A DNA stretch of 64,000 bases. Origin: Madurella fahalii (lineage: Eukaryota > Ascomycota > Sordariomycetes > Sordariales). The stretch's first letter is position 1, and every line of letters begins with the position of its first letter. The translations under genes were made by a program, and so were the position numbers. This document shows positions 1 through 10,800 of this stretch, in pieces. The notes beneath the pieces are model-generated. The model worked only from the letters and a program-made list of their open reading frames with translations. It did not search any database and was not told the origin of the DNA. The stretch spans positions 7,961,001-8,025,000 of the forward strand of contig CM056875.1 in NCBI GenBank assembly GCA_029876055.1, read 5' to 3'.

Positions 1-111
1 AACGAGACGAGGCCGGCACCCAGTCTGCAGAACTCAGCCCTTCAGAAGCTGCCGTCACTCCTAACAGCCGGCATGGTGGGATTCGCAGCCGCAGCAATGC
101 TCTTGGTGTAG
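1..111 (+). CDS. 3' end of a probable GPI-anchored surface protein (partial)
   Basis: Frame 1 is open from the window edge to a TAG at 109-111 and gives 36 residues. A short polar stretch rich in Asn, Ser and Pro is followed by a hydrophobic tail (LLTAGMVGFAAAAMLLV) that ends exactly at the stop. This is the layout of a GPI-attachment signal: small residues as possible omega sites, a spacer, then a C-terminal hydrophobic segment. The rest of the gene lies outside the window, so its family cannot be named. A C-terminal tail anchor is the alternative. Both other frames on this strand carry early stops. Confidence 0.5.
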   Translation, partial: NETRPAPSLQNSALQKLPSLLTAGMVGFAAAAMLLV

Positions 112-681
112 GCCATTCCAGTGTCTGCTGTCTATTTTTGGTCTCGGTGACTTTCTGCATTGCACGGGGGGTTCGGGTTTTTCTGGCATTCCATTAGGGA
201 GTCGTGTTCGAAACAAAAGACCCATTCATTTCAAGGCACGGGAAGAAAAGATGTACATCCGTATCGGGACGATGATCACGATTACCACATTCATTTATCA
301 TTCTCAGATAGACTCGTTTTGGGAGCGGCCACTCCGCTGAGGATTAATATTAGGGGAATAGCGAGGACAACTACACAAAGAGGGTGTCTTGGTCATAAAC
401 TATCGGACGGGTCGGCTAGCCTAATTGGTCAAGATGCAAGGGATTTTGTGTTAAGGAATGGCGTTCCTTGTCTCGTGAGATATCGATAGAATGAACATCA
501 TCCATCTGACTGAGAGTCGAGCATTGCCATGTGTCACCACCCAACAATGTACAGCCACTGGCACATATGAGGTTTCACCCTCATTTATGGATCGGAAATC
601 CCAAAGAGGGGCCAAAACAATAAAGGGAACCTAGATTGACATAGTGTAGTACCACAGTGCTACGATTACAACTACGTCTAC
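112..681. other. Intergenic, convergent 3' flanks
   Basis: This stretch separates the partial gene at the left edge from the 3' end of the FAM32A-like gene. It should hold both 3' UTRs. I saw no convincing coding region, RNA gene or repeat. Confidence 0.5.
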
Positions 682-1220
682 TTAGCCCGGTCCAATCTTG
701 GGCATGTCGTGGTGCTCGCTCAGCCGCGAGAGGTGCGAGTTGAGCTCCTCGACCCGCTGCTTATGCGTCTTGAGCAGCTCCGAGCGGATGCGTCCCGATT
801 CGGTAAGCTCTTTTAGCTGTTTTGCGGGGAACGCCCTTTCGTCAGCATCACTCATGCGGTTGAGGGGGGAAACACACATACCCTCTTCCTCTTGGCCTCG
901 GCGAAGCGCCGTTCGGCTTCGGTCTTGGAGTCTTCCTCCTCCTCCTTCTCGGCCTCTTCTGGGTCTTTTTTTTGGAGCTGTTTGTCTGATTCCAATTCGG
1001 GGGGTGCCCGTTTGGTATCGGCGCCGTCGCGGGATTTAGGCGGCGCAAGGGTGTTGCTGCTGCCGCTGTTGTCGTCGTTGCCTCCTCCGGTGGACAAGTT
1101 CTTTTCGAGGTCAGTAGTGGCGCGGGTCTTGTCCTTCTTTTTCTTCTTTTTGGTTATGCCGGCGGTGCCTTTTAGTTTGAGAGGCCCCCGGCTTATTGAG
1201 GTGTACTCGTCTGAGGGCAT
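682..1220 (-). CDS. FAM32A: FAM32A-like nuclear protein
   Basis: Two exons, complement(join(682..816,882..1220)), encode 156 aa. The N-terminus has the family signature: an acidic start, then GPLKLKG and a Lys-rich block (KKKKKKDK) near residues 24-31. The C-terminus carries LLKTHKQRVEELN and ends in HHDMPKIGPG, matching the conserved tail of human FAM32A. The 65-nt phase-0 intron (817-881) has donor GTATGT, a GCTGAC branch site and a CAG acceptor, and joins KRKR to LKELTESG. In metazoans FAM32A is a late-acting spliceosome factor; that role here is inferred from homology. A long acidic, Lys-rich spacer (residues about 35-100) is low complexity. Confidence 0.85.
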
Positions 1221-2290
1221 GGTTTGATGGCCGGACTCATGTGGATGTGACGACGATGCAGCGGCTCTAGAGGACCGGTGATGGGAAACGCGGCAGGCAA
1301 ATCGAAGAGATTATGTAAGATTAGTTATCGAGAGGGAGTGTACTCTACCAAATGCGCTATCAAGGCGGGGCGCTCCAAAACGGTCAAGCGGCTGCCCCAC
1401 CTCCCTGGCGCTGCATATAACTTCGTGGGCGGCCGAGAAAATTTTAAACCTTTCCTCTTTTTCTTCTCCAGATCAAAAAGTATTCACGGAGTTGCCACGA
1501 CCAACACTAGTATCCAACGGTGTCAGGTTGCCAGATCTCCATTGAGATCTACTTCGGAGATCGAAATCCTTGATAGGAAGTTTCTCACCCAGTATCCGTG
1601 TGGGTGAGAGATGCTGATAGATTGGAGACATTCTTTGTCGCTTCGCAAACTATGCTGTCGGCCGTGCCCGTCGCATTAGGATTTGCCGCGTGCCCCGCCC
1701 ATCTCGAAACTGGTTGACACGGCGAGTGAGTTGGAATGCCGTTCAGAACATACATGGGCTGTTGCTGGAGGGACCCGGAAATGTAGACATCAAGGTGAAC
1801 CAGTGAACCCTGTTTGTTCTCCATTGCTCCTGTTCATCGCTGCTCCTCCTGTCCAGCTCCATGCTTCCAAACGCTGTCCATGACGTTCACATGCACATGT
1901 TGCTGGAGCACGGCAGTCTTCGCAAGCCGCAAGTGTCACCGAGGAATCTGTGTCGCAAAAACCCACCTCGCACGCCAGCAAGGCCTGGAATGCCGCCAAT
2001 GCCGACCCATTCCTCATGTGTGCGCAGTTAAGTTGACTGAGCCATCGCTTCCCGATACGCTGAGATCTCAGTCAACCGGAACGTGATGCTGTTGTTGATG
2101 AGCAGGTGATCGTGTCGTGTATAAAGGTGAAGATGTAGACTCGCGATGTCTTCACCGTTTGGATTTGCCAGCCATCCACCCGTTCACGAGCTGCCACACA
2201 GTCATTCGCTTGAATCTTAACACGCTCGGAAATCTCGCCAGTACTTTTACTCCACAGTACTCGTTAATATCTAAAATTAATCTAGCCGCG
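1221..2290. other. Intergenic region, no gene seen
   Basis: This is the upstream side of the FAM32A-like gene and of the small gene beginning at 2291. Short ORFs in all frames overlap each other and show no family signature. No repeat or RNA gene was recognised. Confidence 0.4.
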
Positions 2291-2861
2291 ATGGCGTGAG
2301 TTATTCTGCTCGCTAGTCAAGCTTTCACGTTACTAACATGGGCGTAGCGACCTCGTCTCATCGAGCTTCCTGGCTTGCCGGTCTGCACCAACTCCGGCCA
2401 TGGTGGCCCCGGATGCGGTTGCTATGGGGCCAACTATCATTGAAGACAATGCGAACATGGACCTCGGCGAGCCGCTGCTTACCGTCCCCGTCTCGGGAGA
2501 CAACCCCGGTGACGGGCCCGAGTTTGATGGCCCGGAAGATGACATTGGTGGCGGAGGCGATGGAAATGTTGGCGGTGACCCCCCGGGGGACGATGGCCCG
2601 GGGGACGAGGACAGCTCGACTGTGGACGGCTTCGTCGGCTATTCCCCCGGCTCTGAACAGAACAACGCACCCTACGGCGTCTACGGCGCCTACGGCACGG
2701 GCTTTAGAGTCGTTGCTGGCGTACCGGCAGCTACAGGGCAGGCGCTGTCCGGATCTAATGTGATATTCACGGCGGACGCTCCCCAATCACCGAGTCTGAG
2801 AAAGGGTGCGATGTTCTTTCTGGGTTTGGCTCTAGCGGCAGGCAATTTCTTCATGGCCTGA
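2291..2861 (+). CDS. Hypothetical Gly/Asp/Pro-rich protein with hydrophobic C-terminus
   Basis: The proposed model is join(2291..2295,2348..2861), 172 aa. A 52-nt intron (2296-2347) has donor GTGAGT, a perfect TACTAAC branch site and a TAG acceptor. Splicing makes a five-base first exon (ATGGC) continue in frame with the ORF that otherwise starts at 2400. The protein has a short Ser/Ala-rich start, an acidic centre of repeated GD/PGD/GGD units (residues about 50-95), a Tyr/Gly stretch and a hydrophobic end (AMFFLGLALAAGNFFMA) that could be a GPI signal or tail anchor. I do not recognise the family. Other frames are also open here, so coding status is uncertain; the exact splice signals are the main support. 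Confidence 0.45.
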
Positions 2862-2950
2862 ATTCTCCTATGGTTGCAGTCTTGTGATGTGTTTCTCTTT
2901 GGGCTTCTCCTCTCGGAGAGACTAATTGAGTCGTTTACATTAACCGCCTC

Positions 2951-3334
2951 TCAATTTGACCCTGTCTCGTTCACCCCGACCACTTCTTGGCTACGATGTT
3001 GGCCCCTAAGGAATTCCTCAATCTGGGCGTCGTGCTCCGGCCTCTTTGGAGGGACGGATGGATCTTTTTTTGCAACTGACGGCTCGGGTTCCTTCTCTTG
3101 GCTACCGAGCATCCTACCGACAACCGGTACATACTGAGAGACTGCGTCCGCCGCCAGGTAAGCGCGAATCTCGAAGCGTGATATCGGATACCTACTCTTG
3201 TCCACCAGCCCGGTGTTCTCGCTCTCTGCCGGGGGATTCTTTGCTTTCGAGGCGGCTTCGTCGAGCTTGGCTTTGTAGTCAGGGGTAAAGTCTGTGGACT
3301 GGCGACGTCCACGGTTGTCAGCTGAGTTAGACAT
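2951..3334 (-). CDS. Small conserved-looking fungal protein of unknown function
   Basis: One exon encodes 127 aa. It is hydrophilic, with no signal peptide or clear membrane segment. A central segment (SRYPISRFEIRAYLAADAV, residues about 47-66) and a C-terminal block (PPKRPEHDAQIEEFLRGQHR, about 94-113) look like conserved helices; the second resembles a motif seen in many unannotated ascomycete small proteins. No catalytic motif is visible. It lies divergent from the ZNG1-like gene across about 720 bp, with CRE-type palindromes in that gap. Function unknown. Confidence 0.65.
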   Translation of the reverse strand: MSNSADNRGRRQSTDFTPDYKAKLDEAASKAKNPPAESENTGLVDKSRYPISRFEIRAYLAADAVSQYVPVVGRMLGSQEKEPEPSVAKKDPSVPPKRPEHDAQIEEFLRGQHRSQEVVGVNETGSN

Positions 3335-4058
3335 TATGATCTCGGTTTAGCTTCCTATAAAGACGGTAGATTATAATCCTCGATAGCCAAAGTTCACATT
3401 TGATGCCTCCCTCGAAGATATTTCGAACCATTGCAAGCACAATGACGTCACTGGTGACAGTCCAGTTATGACGATGTCATCTGTGATTACCGCCCGGCCC
3501 CTGTCTATCCTAAGCTCTGAGCAATCTTGTCCTGCACCAGCTTTCGCTGCCAACTAACCCAACTGATCTATCTATTGTCAGCCCGCACTCGGAAACGGCC
3601 ATGGCATATCCAGTCGTAAGGTGGGCTTTTTTTCGGCCGCCAAGCCTACGTGACCGTCCTCTATGATGTCCCTGTGAATAGGGTTAACGGGGGACGATTC
3701 GAGTCAGACACAAGAACACGGCGCATTACCGTTTGCCTCTTGCTTACTGACCTTCCTCCAATGTGGCAATGGACAGTCTTATCCTAAACAAGGAATCTCG
3801 GGGAATTTTCCACAGGGACCAACTTTATCTCAACGCCCCTGCCAAGCCTTTCCGATCTTCTCACCCCGCGTCCAGAGTTTCGGTAGTAGTCGGGCAAATC
3901 ACTCGGTTGACACTTTTCCACTGTTTAAACCACCCAACCTTGGACCATTCACACTCTTTTCCCCATTTATACAGTCAACAACAAGCTTCATAGAGTCAAT
4001 ATATACCCCGAGCCCGTTCCTTTTAGACAAACCGCCTCCCACAAAAACCTCCCCGAAA
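3335..4058. promoter_or_regulatory. Divergent intergenic region with bZIP-type palindromes
   Basis: This is the shared upstream region of the 127-aa gene (minus) and the ZNG1-like gene (plus). It contains a perfect CRE palindrome TGACGTCA at 3443-3450 and an ATGAC-GAT-GTCAT inverted repeat at 3468-3480, both within 150 bp of the minus-strand start. These are typical CREB/ATF-class bZIP targets in fungi. Functional use is inferred only. Confidence 0.4.
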
Positions 4059-5234
4059 ATGACACAACCCTCCGCCGCCCCCACCATCACCACCACCACC
4101 CGCAAACCCATCCCCATCACCATCATAACTGGCTTCCTCGGCGCTGGCAAAACCACCCTCATCCTCAACCTCATCCCGCAGCTCCGCGCCGTCAACCCGG
4201 CCTACAAGCTCGCGCTGCTCAAGAACGAATTCGGCGACGTGGCAATCGACTCGCAGCTGGCGTCGTCGTCGGCCATCGCAGGGGTGACGGAGCTCCTCAA
4301 CGGCTGCATCTGCTGCAACCTGGTGGGCCAGCTGGGGCCGGCGCTGGCCGAGCTGCGCGGCGGTGCCGGCGCCCTGGACAGGGTCGTCATCGAGACGAGC
4401 GGCAGCGCCTTCCCCGCCACGCTCGCCCTCGAGGTCAACCGCCTGGCCCGCGAGACGCGCGGCGAGTACGTCCTGGACGGCGTCGTCAGCGTCATCGACG
4501 TGGAGAACTGGCGCGGCTACGAGGACACGAGCTACACCGCGCGGCTGCAGGCCCGCTACACGGACCTGGTGGTGCTGAATAAGTGGGAGGCGTGCGGGGA
4601 GAGGCGGTTCGATGAGGTGCTGGACCGCCTCGGGGATCTGGAGGTGGATGTGGCGTGGGTGAAGAGCGATAAGGGGTGGGTGGATGCGAGCGTCGTGTTT
4701 GGGCTGGATGGCGGGTTGGCGAGGGGCCTGGAGGAGGGGGAGAATCGGGGCGGGAAGTGTGCTGCTGCTGGGGGTGGTTGTGATGGCGGGGATGGGCACG
4801 AACATGAGCACCACCAGTCGGAGGTGGAGGTGTTGTCGGTGGAGCTGAAGGGGGAGCCTGGGAAGGAAGCGGTGGTCGATGCAGGAAAGCTGATGAGGTT
4901 TCTGAAGAGCGCGCCCAAGGATGAGGTGTATAGGATCAAGGCGGTGCTCACAGCCTCGGGGCCGGTCGCAAACTCGGACGAAGACGTGCCTGTGCCGGCG
5001 TCACCGCATCTGAGAAGCAGGTATATACTGAACTGGGCGTTTGGGAGGTGGACGTTTACGCCCATGGGGGAAGGCATCGCAGAACACGAGTCGAGCAACG
5101 AGGCTATCCTGAGGATGACGGTAATTCTGGCGAGGTATGAGAGCACCAAGTGGAAAAAGAAGCTCGATGCTGGCGGGCTGTTAGAACTAGAGGGCACGGA
5201 CAAGGGCGAACTCATCGTTACCAAGGTCAATTAG
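4059..5234 (+). CDS. ZNG1: CobW/ZNG1-family zinc metallochaperone GTPase
   Basis: One exon encodes 391 aa, with a suitable context before the ATG. The N-terminal G domain has a P-loop GFLGAGKT (residues 25-32), the Mg-switch segment NEFGDVAID and the metal-binding motif CICC (83-86), the hallmark of COG0523 proteins. A guanine-specificity NKW follows (VVLNKWE). A Gly/Cys/His-rich linker (near residue 246, GHEHEHH) probably adds metal ligands. The C-terminal CobW_C domain covers about residues 255-380. Eukaryotic ZNG1 uses GTP hydrolysis to load zinc onto methionine aminopeptidase; that role is inferred from family. No signal sequence, so probably cytosolic. Confidence 0.9.
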   Translation: MTQPSAAPTITTTTRKPIPITIITGFLGAGKTTLILNLIPQLRAVNPAYKLALLKNEFGDVAIDSQLASSSAIAGVTELLNGCICCNLVGQLGPALAELRGGAGALDRVVIETSGSAFPATLALEVNRLARETRGEYVLDGVVSVIDVENWRGYEDTSYTARLQARYTDLVVLNKWEACGERRFDEVLDRLGDLEVDVAWVKSDKGWVDASVVFGLDGGLARGLEEGENRGGKCAAAGGGCDGGDGHEHEHHQSEVEVLSVELKGEPGKEAVVDAGKLMRFLKSAPKDEVYRIKAVLTASGPVANSDEDVPVPASPHLRSRYILNWAFGRWTFTPMGEGIAEHESSNEAILRMTVILARYESTKWKKKLDAGGLLELEGTDKGELIVTKVN

Positions 5235-5391
5235 AGCATATTAGACTAGAGTATAGGACATGTTAGACGGGTGCTATTTAGAGACTTACTGACAACTACA
5301 CATAGGAATAACGTACGGCATCGGTGTCTTGACAACCTTGTGCTAGGTTCCGCAAGGCGACGGCCTTAACTTGATATGCGTAGCCTCCACA

Positions 5392-7500
5392 CTAGATGTA
5401 TCCCCCCATCTGCGTATTGTGTTTTCCCGCATCCAACTGCGGCTCATCCGCATAGGAACTGATAATATCCAGCAGCACATCCGCATTATCTCCTCTCTCG
5501 TCCGTGTCCTTTTCCACGCTCGGCCCCTCCTTCTCGTTTACCAACCCTCTCTTGTCGTTCTCCGCCAGAAATAAATCCGCATCATCCCCCCTCTCCTCCA
5601 TATCCTTCGCAAACTCTGCTAGCTCCTCCGGCCTCTTCCACGCCAAGAAGTCAATGTCATCCCCGCTCAGCGGCGTAACGGGCCTGCTTCTCGTCCGCCC
5701 AGATGACGTGGTGTTGGCCGCACCCGACCCTGCTTCGCGGAACCTAGAGTCTACCGGTGCCGGTCTTTGAGCGCGACGACCGCCTGTGCCATTATTGGCT
5801 GGGGCCTGAGCCCGGGCCCTGGTCTTAGTGTGGACTTGGGCTTCTGGAGTCCTCTGGGTAGCGGTACCACTGCTGCTGCCGCTTCGTCCGAGACTAGGCG
5901 TCGCGGCGAGAGGTGTTGTAGTCGAGTACTTCAATGACGGCGATGACGAAAGTAAAGGAGAGGAAGAGGAGGAGGCGTTGTTGTTGTGCTGTTGTCCCCT
6001 GAGCGGAGCGGAAGCGGACCGCGCGAGGTGAGGTTGTGGCCGTTGTTGGCCGTTGCTCCCTCCCTCTCTGCTTGGGCGGGGAGGTAGTGGGAGGGCTTTA
6101 TGCTTCCTGTCACGCTCTTCTCTCTCTTTTCGAACTTGTTCGGAAGCCCGATCTGGTGCGAATTCGTGAGTTGCTGCTTCGCGGATAGCTGACGGGGCGG
6201 GCCAGATTGTGCGGATTGTGTTGGAAGGGGAAGAGGGCTTGGGTGACCGGTGGTGGGGTAATGGGGGGGGACGGGGGGTAGAGGGTCGAGGGGATATTTG
6301 GGCGCGGAGGTTGTCTACTGCTTGACGGCGAGATATACTTCGGTTGGGAATGGCATCCCTCCGAGGCGGCGCTTGCATATATGGCACTGCTTGAGATCTG
6401 CTGGTCTTGATAGGCGCAGGGTTAGGCTGCACACCTTGTCCGCCGGCATATAGCACTCGCTGTGGCCGAGCGTCGAGAAACGCACGCTCTGCAAGGGGTG
6501 GCGGAGCATGTGGTTGCTCTCGTTCCTGCGGTCTCTGCGATTGCTGTGACTGTTGCTGCTGCCGTGGACCGCGGTACTCTAGACACATGCTCAAATTCCG
6601 CTTGCAATCTGGGTATGGGCACACCACGGGAAGGGGGTTGCCAAAGAACTTGCCGCAGAACGGGCAATAGCCGCGCCTATACTGTTCCAAACGCACTAGA
6701 TACGACCTGTTAACTGGCTGCTCCTCCACCTCGTCTGGACTAAGCTGCGTACCTCCAGGGACATCCTTTCTGATCGAGAGGTTATGCATATCTAGTGTTT
6801 CCGGGGCAGGACTTACAGTCTGGTCATGGCTAGTCGGCGGTCTACGTATCCCTACACCAACAGCTGAAATGGGAGGCCATTGCCCTGAAAGCGCATGGGT
6901 CTCTTTAGAACCGCCACGCGAGGAAGCTATGTCTGCCGCGGCACGTGGCTGCTGATGCGGTTGTCCAGTGTGTTGTCCAGGAGTCGCTGGTTCCTGAACG
7001 GTAAGACTTGGAGAACGGCTGCACTGCCCAACATGCCCTCTGTCATCTTCGTACGCCAGTCCTGCGGCACTGTAGTACTCATCATCATCCGCCTCCTCTC
7101 CCCCGTCTTCCCCTTCCTCCTCGTCCGGATTCGCCGTAGCAAAGTCTTCCTGTTGGCGGAGCCATGTCAGGACCTTTTCCTCTCGCTTACGCTGAAGGGC
7201 ATCGCGAAGATGCTCACTCACCACACCCATACCTCCATATCCCCGCCTGGCGTCGGACATGCCGCCGTGTCTCCTTGCTGAGGCACGGTGCCAGCTCGCA
7301 ATCTGGTCGCCACACTCGTCTTCTGTTGGCACCTCTATCGGCGTGACGATACGGCTGGTGCGGTCGGGACTATGGACAATCTTGAATTCCTTCGCTTCCT
7401 TGTCTTCAGTTTTGAGCTTGAGGCGGCCCAACTCGCGGAGTCTTTGTGCAAGTCTGAGCGATAAGCTAGGTCGGACTGCAGGGCCGTCCGGCATTATCAA
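5392..7500 (-). CDS. Unknown 702-aa disordered protein with a Cys cluster
   Basis: One long exon gives 702 aa; the alternative start at the second in-frame Met (7494) is equally possible. An N-terminal part (residues about 10-130) is Arg/Lys-rich and helical (LAQRLRELGRLKLK, then REEKVLTWLRQQEDF). An acidic stretch follows. A compact Cys cluster near residues 277-306 (GYCPFCGKFFGNP, then CPYPDC and a further Cys) could bind zinc. The remainder is Ser/Pro/Gln-rich and probably disordered. A helical C-terminal motif (DDIDFLAWKRPEELAEFAKD) looks conserved. I do not recognise the family. The frame stays open through 2.1 kb of biased sequence, which supports coding. Confidence 0.7.
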   Translation of the reverse strand: MIMPDGPAVRPSLSLRLAQRLRELGRLKLKTEDKEAKEFKIVHSPDRTSRIVTPIEVPTEDECGDQIASWHRASARRHGGMSDARRGYGGMGVVSEHLRDALQRKREEKVLTWLRQQEDFATANPDEEEGEDGGEEADDDEYYSAAGLAYEDDRGHVGQCSRSPSLTVQEPATPGQHTGQPHQQPRAAADIASSRGGSKETHALSGQWPPISAVGVGIRRPPTSHDQTVSPAPETLDMHNLSIRKDVPGGTQLSPDEVEEQPVNRSYLVRLEQYRRGYCPFCGKFFGNPLPVVCPYPDCKRNLSMCLEYRGPRQQQQSQQSQRPQEREQPHAPPPLAERAFLDARPQRVLYAGGQGVQPNPAPIKTSRSQAVPYMQAPPRRDAIPNRSISRRQAVDNLRAQISPRPSTPRPPPLPHHRSPKPSSPSNTIRTIWPAPSAIREAATHEFAPDRASEQVRKEREERDRKHKALPLPPRPSREGGSNGQQRPQPHLARSASAPLRGQQHNNNASSSSSPLLSSSPSLKYSTTTPLAATPSLGRSGSSSGTATQRTPEAQVHTKTRARAQAPANNGTGGRRAQRPAPVDSRFREAGSGAANTTSSGRTRSRPVTPLSGDDIDFLAWKRPEELAEFAKDMEERGDDADLFLAENDKRGLVNEKEGPSVEKDTDERGDNADVLLDIISSYADEPQLDAGKHNTQMGGYI

Positions 7501-7873
7501 GTCTCAAAAATATTGCCTTACAGGAGATGAAAAGGGTTGTTGAGTAACAGACTCGTCTACGGCATTGTACGAGAGACAAGAACAACTGCACAGCAGCGCA
7601 GGGGATCCGACCCCGTCCTTGCGTATGGCATAAAGGAAGCCGCGGAGCCCATTGAAAGGGGAAAATAAAAAAAAACACGCTTGTTCTTTGTACTGGGGTA
7701 TCCGCGCTATTGGCAGATTTCTCCTCTTTGGTTCTAGGCAAGTTCTTCGTTTCCCGAGTTTCATTGTTGTGGACATGTTCCATTCTTTGTCTTTCCCCTT
7801 CGCTGGGTTCGATCTTCACAACAATCCCATAGTCTCCCAGAGTCGCAGACTTTGACGCCCCGGAACCCTGTAC
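7501..7873. other. Intergenic gap between tandem minus-strand genes
   Basis: This holds the 3' UTR of the Vhc1-like gene and the promoter of the 702-aa gene. Short minus-strand ORFs here are not supported by any motif. Nothing else was seen. Confidence 0.4.
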
Positions 7874-10800
7874 CTAGAGACTCACAGTAACAGTCATGTT
7901 GTTGCTAAGCACCAGGAGCACAGGGGGCAGCCCGTTGCAGAGGACCTCGACGTCGGAGAGATAGGCTAGACTCGCCTCTTCGCTTTGGCAGGTATTCTCC
8001 TCGGGTATGGGCAGCGTTGTCAACATCACGGCTGTATCCCTACTGTTCTGCCGCATGAGTTCGTTTAGTATCAGATGTTGAGCCCTGCTGGGGATATCGT
8101 TGAAGGAAAGCGAGAGACCCTGCGTGGAGTAACTAGACCCATTCTTGTTTTCTTCGTCTTCGGGGTTTTGGTAGGAAGCCAACAGGCCTGAGATGTTGAG
8201 CGAAACATCGCCGCTGTTATTTGCGCCTTTTGATGCGGAGCCTCTTCGAGATCTCACCGGCGAGTTCATGCCCGTGTCAGGCTCAGCAAACGAGACTTTC
8301 TTGTCGTTTCCGCCCTCGTCACCGGGAGCTGAGTCTCCACCCGCGCCTCGTCCATACGACGACTGACGAGAAAAGGACGGCCGTGCCGGGCGAGTCTCGG
8401 CTTCTGCGAACATGATTCGCGGTCCTGTGCCGTCCTCATTCGTGATTGTTGTCTCTGGTACCAAGTTGCTTGAAAATCTCATGGCCGAACCATGCCTGGA
8501 TAGCGGCGGTCTATCCGGTTTCATGATCCCTCGTCCCCGCGGTGGCTCGGATCCATTCCCGCCATCCCTTGCCAATTCCGCTCCCGAGCTACTACCGGCG
8601 CGTCTGTCTGTTGCGATGGCCCCGTACGAACCGTGAGCCGGCGAGTAAGAGCCCTTCAATCTTTTCTCCCTCCGCGGACTTCTTGTGCGAGCAAACACGT
8701 CGGCGTAACTCCGTCGCCGCCGGATAGCTGTTAGCAATGGACGCTTCGCTGGGTCATCGCTATCGCCGGGGACGCTATCTGCGTCATTGTATCGCCCTTC
8801 AATGACATCGCTGTCTGATGAATCGCTCTCGGTATCGCTCTCAGCTCCCATATCCGTGTCCGAACTGTCAAATACGCTGAATGGCAGGTTTTGGGTGTGA
8901 ATCCCCATGTTCACGCCCCATTTGACCAACTGTGACACGGTGGGCTTCTTGGGTAGTTCGGTGAGCTGCGCCAGACTATGACGCCTTCTCTCCTTGACAT
9001 CCTCGGGCACGTTGTGTGGGTTGTACAGGCCTGGCCGGCGGGCCGTGGACTCCATGACCTGCGATATCGAAGCAAATTCCTGAGACCGCGTCATTGAGCG
9101 ATTGCCTCGGTAGTTTTGCAAATCTTCCCACCACTCCTGATTCTTCAGGCACTCGTTGACCATATTCTCGATCTCGGGGTTTTGGAAATGGCCATGTATG
9201 ATGGTCTCGTAGGTCGGAAGATTGCCCGACGCCAGCCAAAACACCAAGACTTTGGCGTCAATCCTTAGCTTCTCCAAAAGAGCCTTGACTCTACCTCGTT
9301 CCTCTTCGACTTCACTCTCGTACTCGACAAACACGAGCACGCGTAGGCGATACACCTTCTTCCAGGCTGGGACCGTATGAAGGATGTAACCCAGTTGGAG
9401 GATCAATGTATCTGGTCCCCGTTAGTTTTAGGGCAAGGCTGCCTTCTCGCGGTCACTTACATGTATCGAAGTTTGTGGTGAGAACGCTCTTCCCGTCAGC
9501 CGTGAGCGCTGCAGACATTTGTATCGGCCAAAGATCGATGTATTTCTTTGTGTTGCTCCCATCCCTCCGTGGCGTCTCCAATACCTCAAAGCCCTTGCCA
9601 ATGGCGACGTTCAAACGGTATCGTAGTGCCATATCTTCGAGGATCGTGAGATAACTGGTCACTGACATCATCTCTTCTTCCTTGATGACATCCGTGGGCA
9701 ACACGCCTTCTAGAAGGCGGGCAGAGGTATCGCCTCTCTTTCTCCTTCGGGCTTTGCTGTCAGGTTTGGATTCGTACCGTGGGACTGCAGCAGGCGAGAT
9801 TGGTGCGTCGGGAATTTGCAAAGCTGGGTAAGAACGACGCAGCTCGTCCATATTGTAGAAGCCCATGACGGCAATGTTTGGCCTCATGCCGCCCAGACCA
9901 GCCGAGAGGATCAGGTTCCTCACTCCCCATGTTATCGAGGGTGACATGGTCAGCTGCACAAACGCCTTGATCCGCGAGTACTCGGATATGTACTTGGTCC
10001 ACGCGGCTTGCTGTAGCTTTGCCTCGTGAACCCCTGCGGAGAAGTCGTCCGTGACGATGACATGGCCTAGGATGTAGAGCGCTCCTTTCTTCATCGAGTT
10101 ACAAAACTGAATCAGCCGAGTCTGCCTCCTGGGGTTGTTGATGAGGAGGATAATCTGCGGTCTCCAGAACTTGATGTGCTCGGGCTTCAGCCGCAGCAGG
10201 TATTTTCGCACTTGGTGGTAGATCAAGTTCTGGGACACGTCGCCCCAGTGCTTCGGCGGACTCAGATAGTGGATCAGAAGGAACAGAAGCACCAAGAGGC
10301 AGACGGCAGTGGTGGCATATGTCTCGTCGATAAAGAACATGGCAGCCGCTGAGAGCAAACTGCCCGCGAAAGCGGTCTGCCAGCTGAAGAACTTGAATCC
10401 GGGGCGGAAGTTGGGAGCGGAACCGATCTTGAGCAGGAAACAAGCAAGGTTCATGACGAAGAAGGTCATCTATCCACGGTTAGATCTTTGTTTCTACTCA
10501 GCGATTCGCTCTCGACAGCTCTCTCACCTGGTAGCCCATGGATATAAAGGTAGCAATCTGGTTCAGGTTCGCAAACATGGCCATTTGCGCAACGATGTAG
10601 GTCAGGAAGATGGCGAGGATGGGCTCGTCTGCCTTTTTAGTGCCCTTCCCCAGCAGCGATAGGCCTGGAAATAGCTTATCTCGGGCCAGAGCTTGCATGA
10701 GCTTAGCGGAACCGATGACGCCCATCAGGGCCGAGAAAAATGTTGTTGCGAACTCTCCCGCAAAGATAATCGGAGGCCATATGTTTGTGTCCTGTATGAT

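Noticed and set aside
160..489. 109-aa plus-strand ORF near the left edge
   Set aside because: No domain, no codon bias like the neighbours and no homology-like segments; lies in 3' flanking DNA.
4023..4814. 263-aa ORF antisense to the ZNG1-like gene
   Set aside because: A shadow of GC-rich coding sequence; the sense frame has all CobW motifs.
7790..7830. GGGTTCGATC, a tRNA T-loop-like string
   Set aside because: No acceptor stem, anticodon arm or A box at the right distance.
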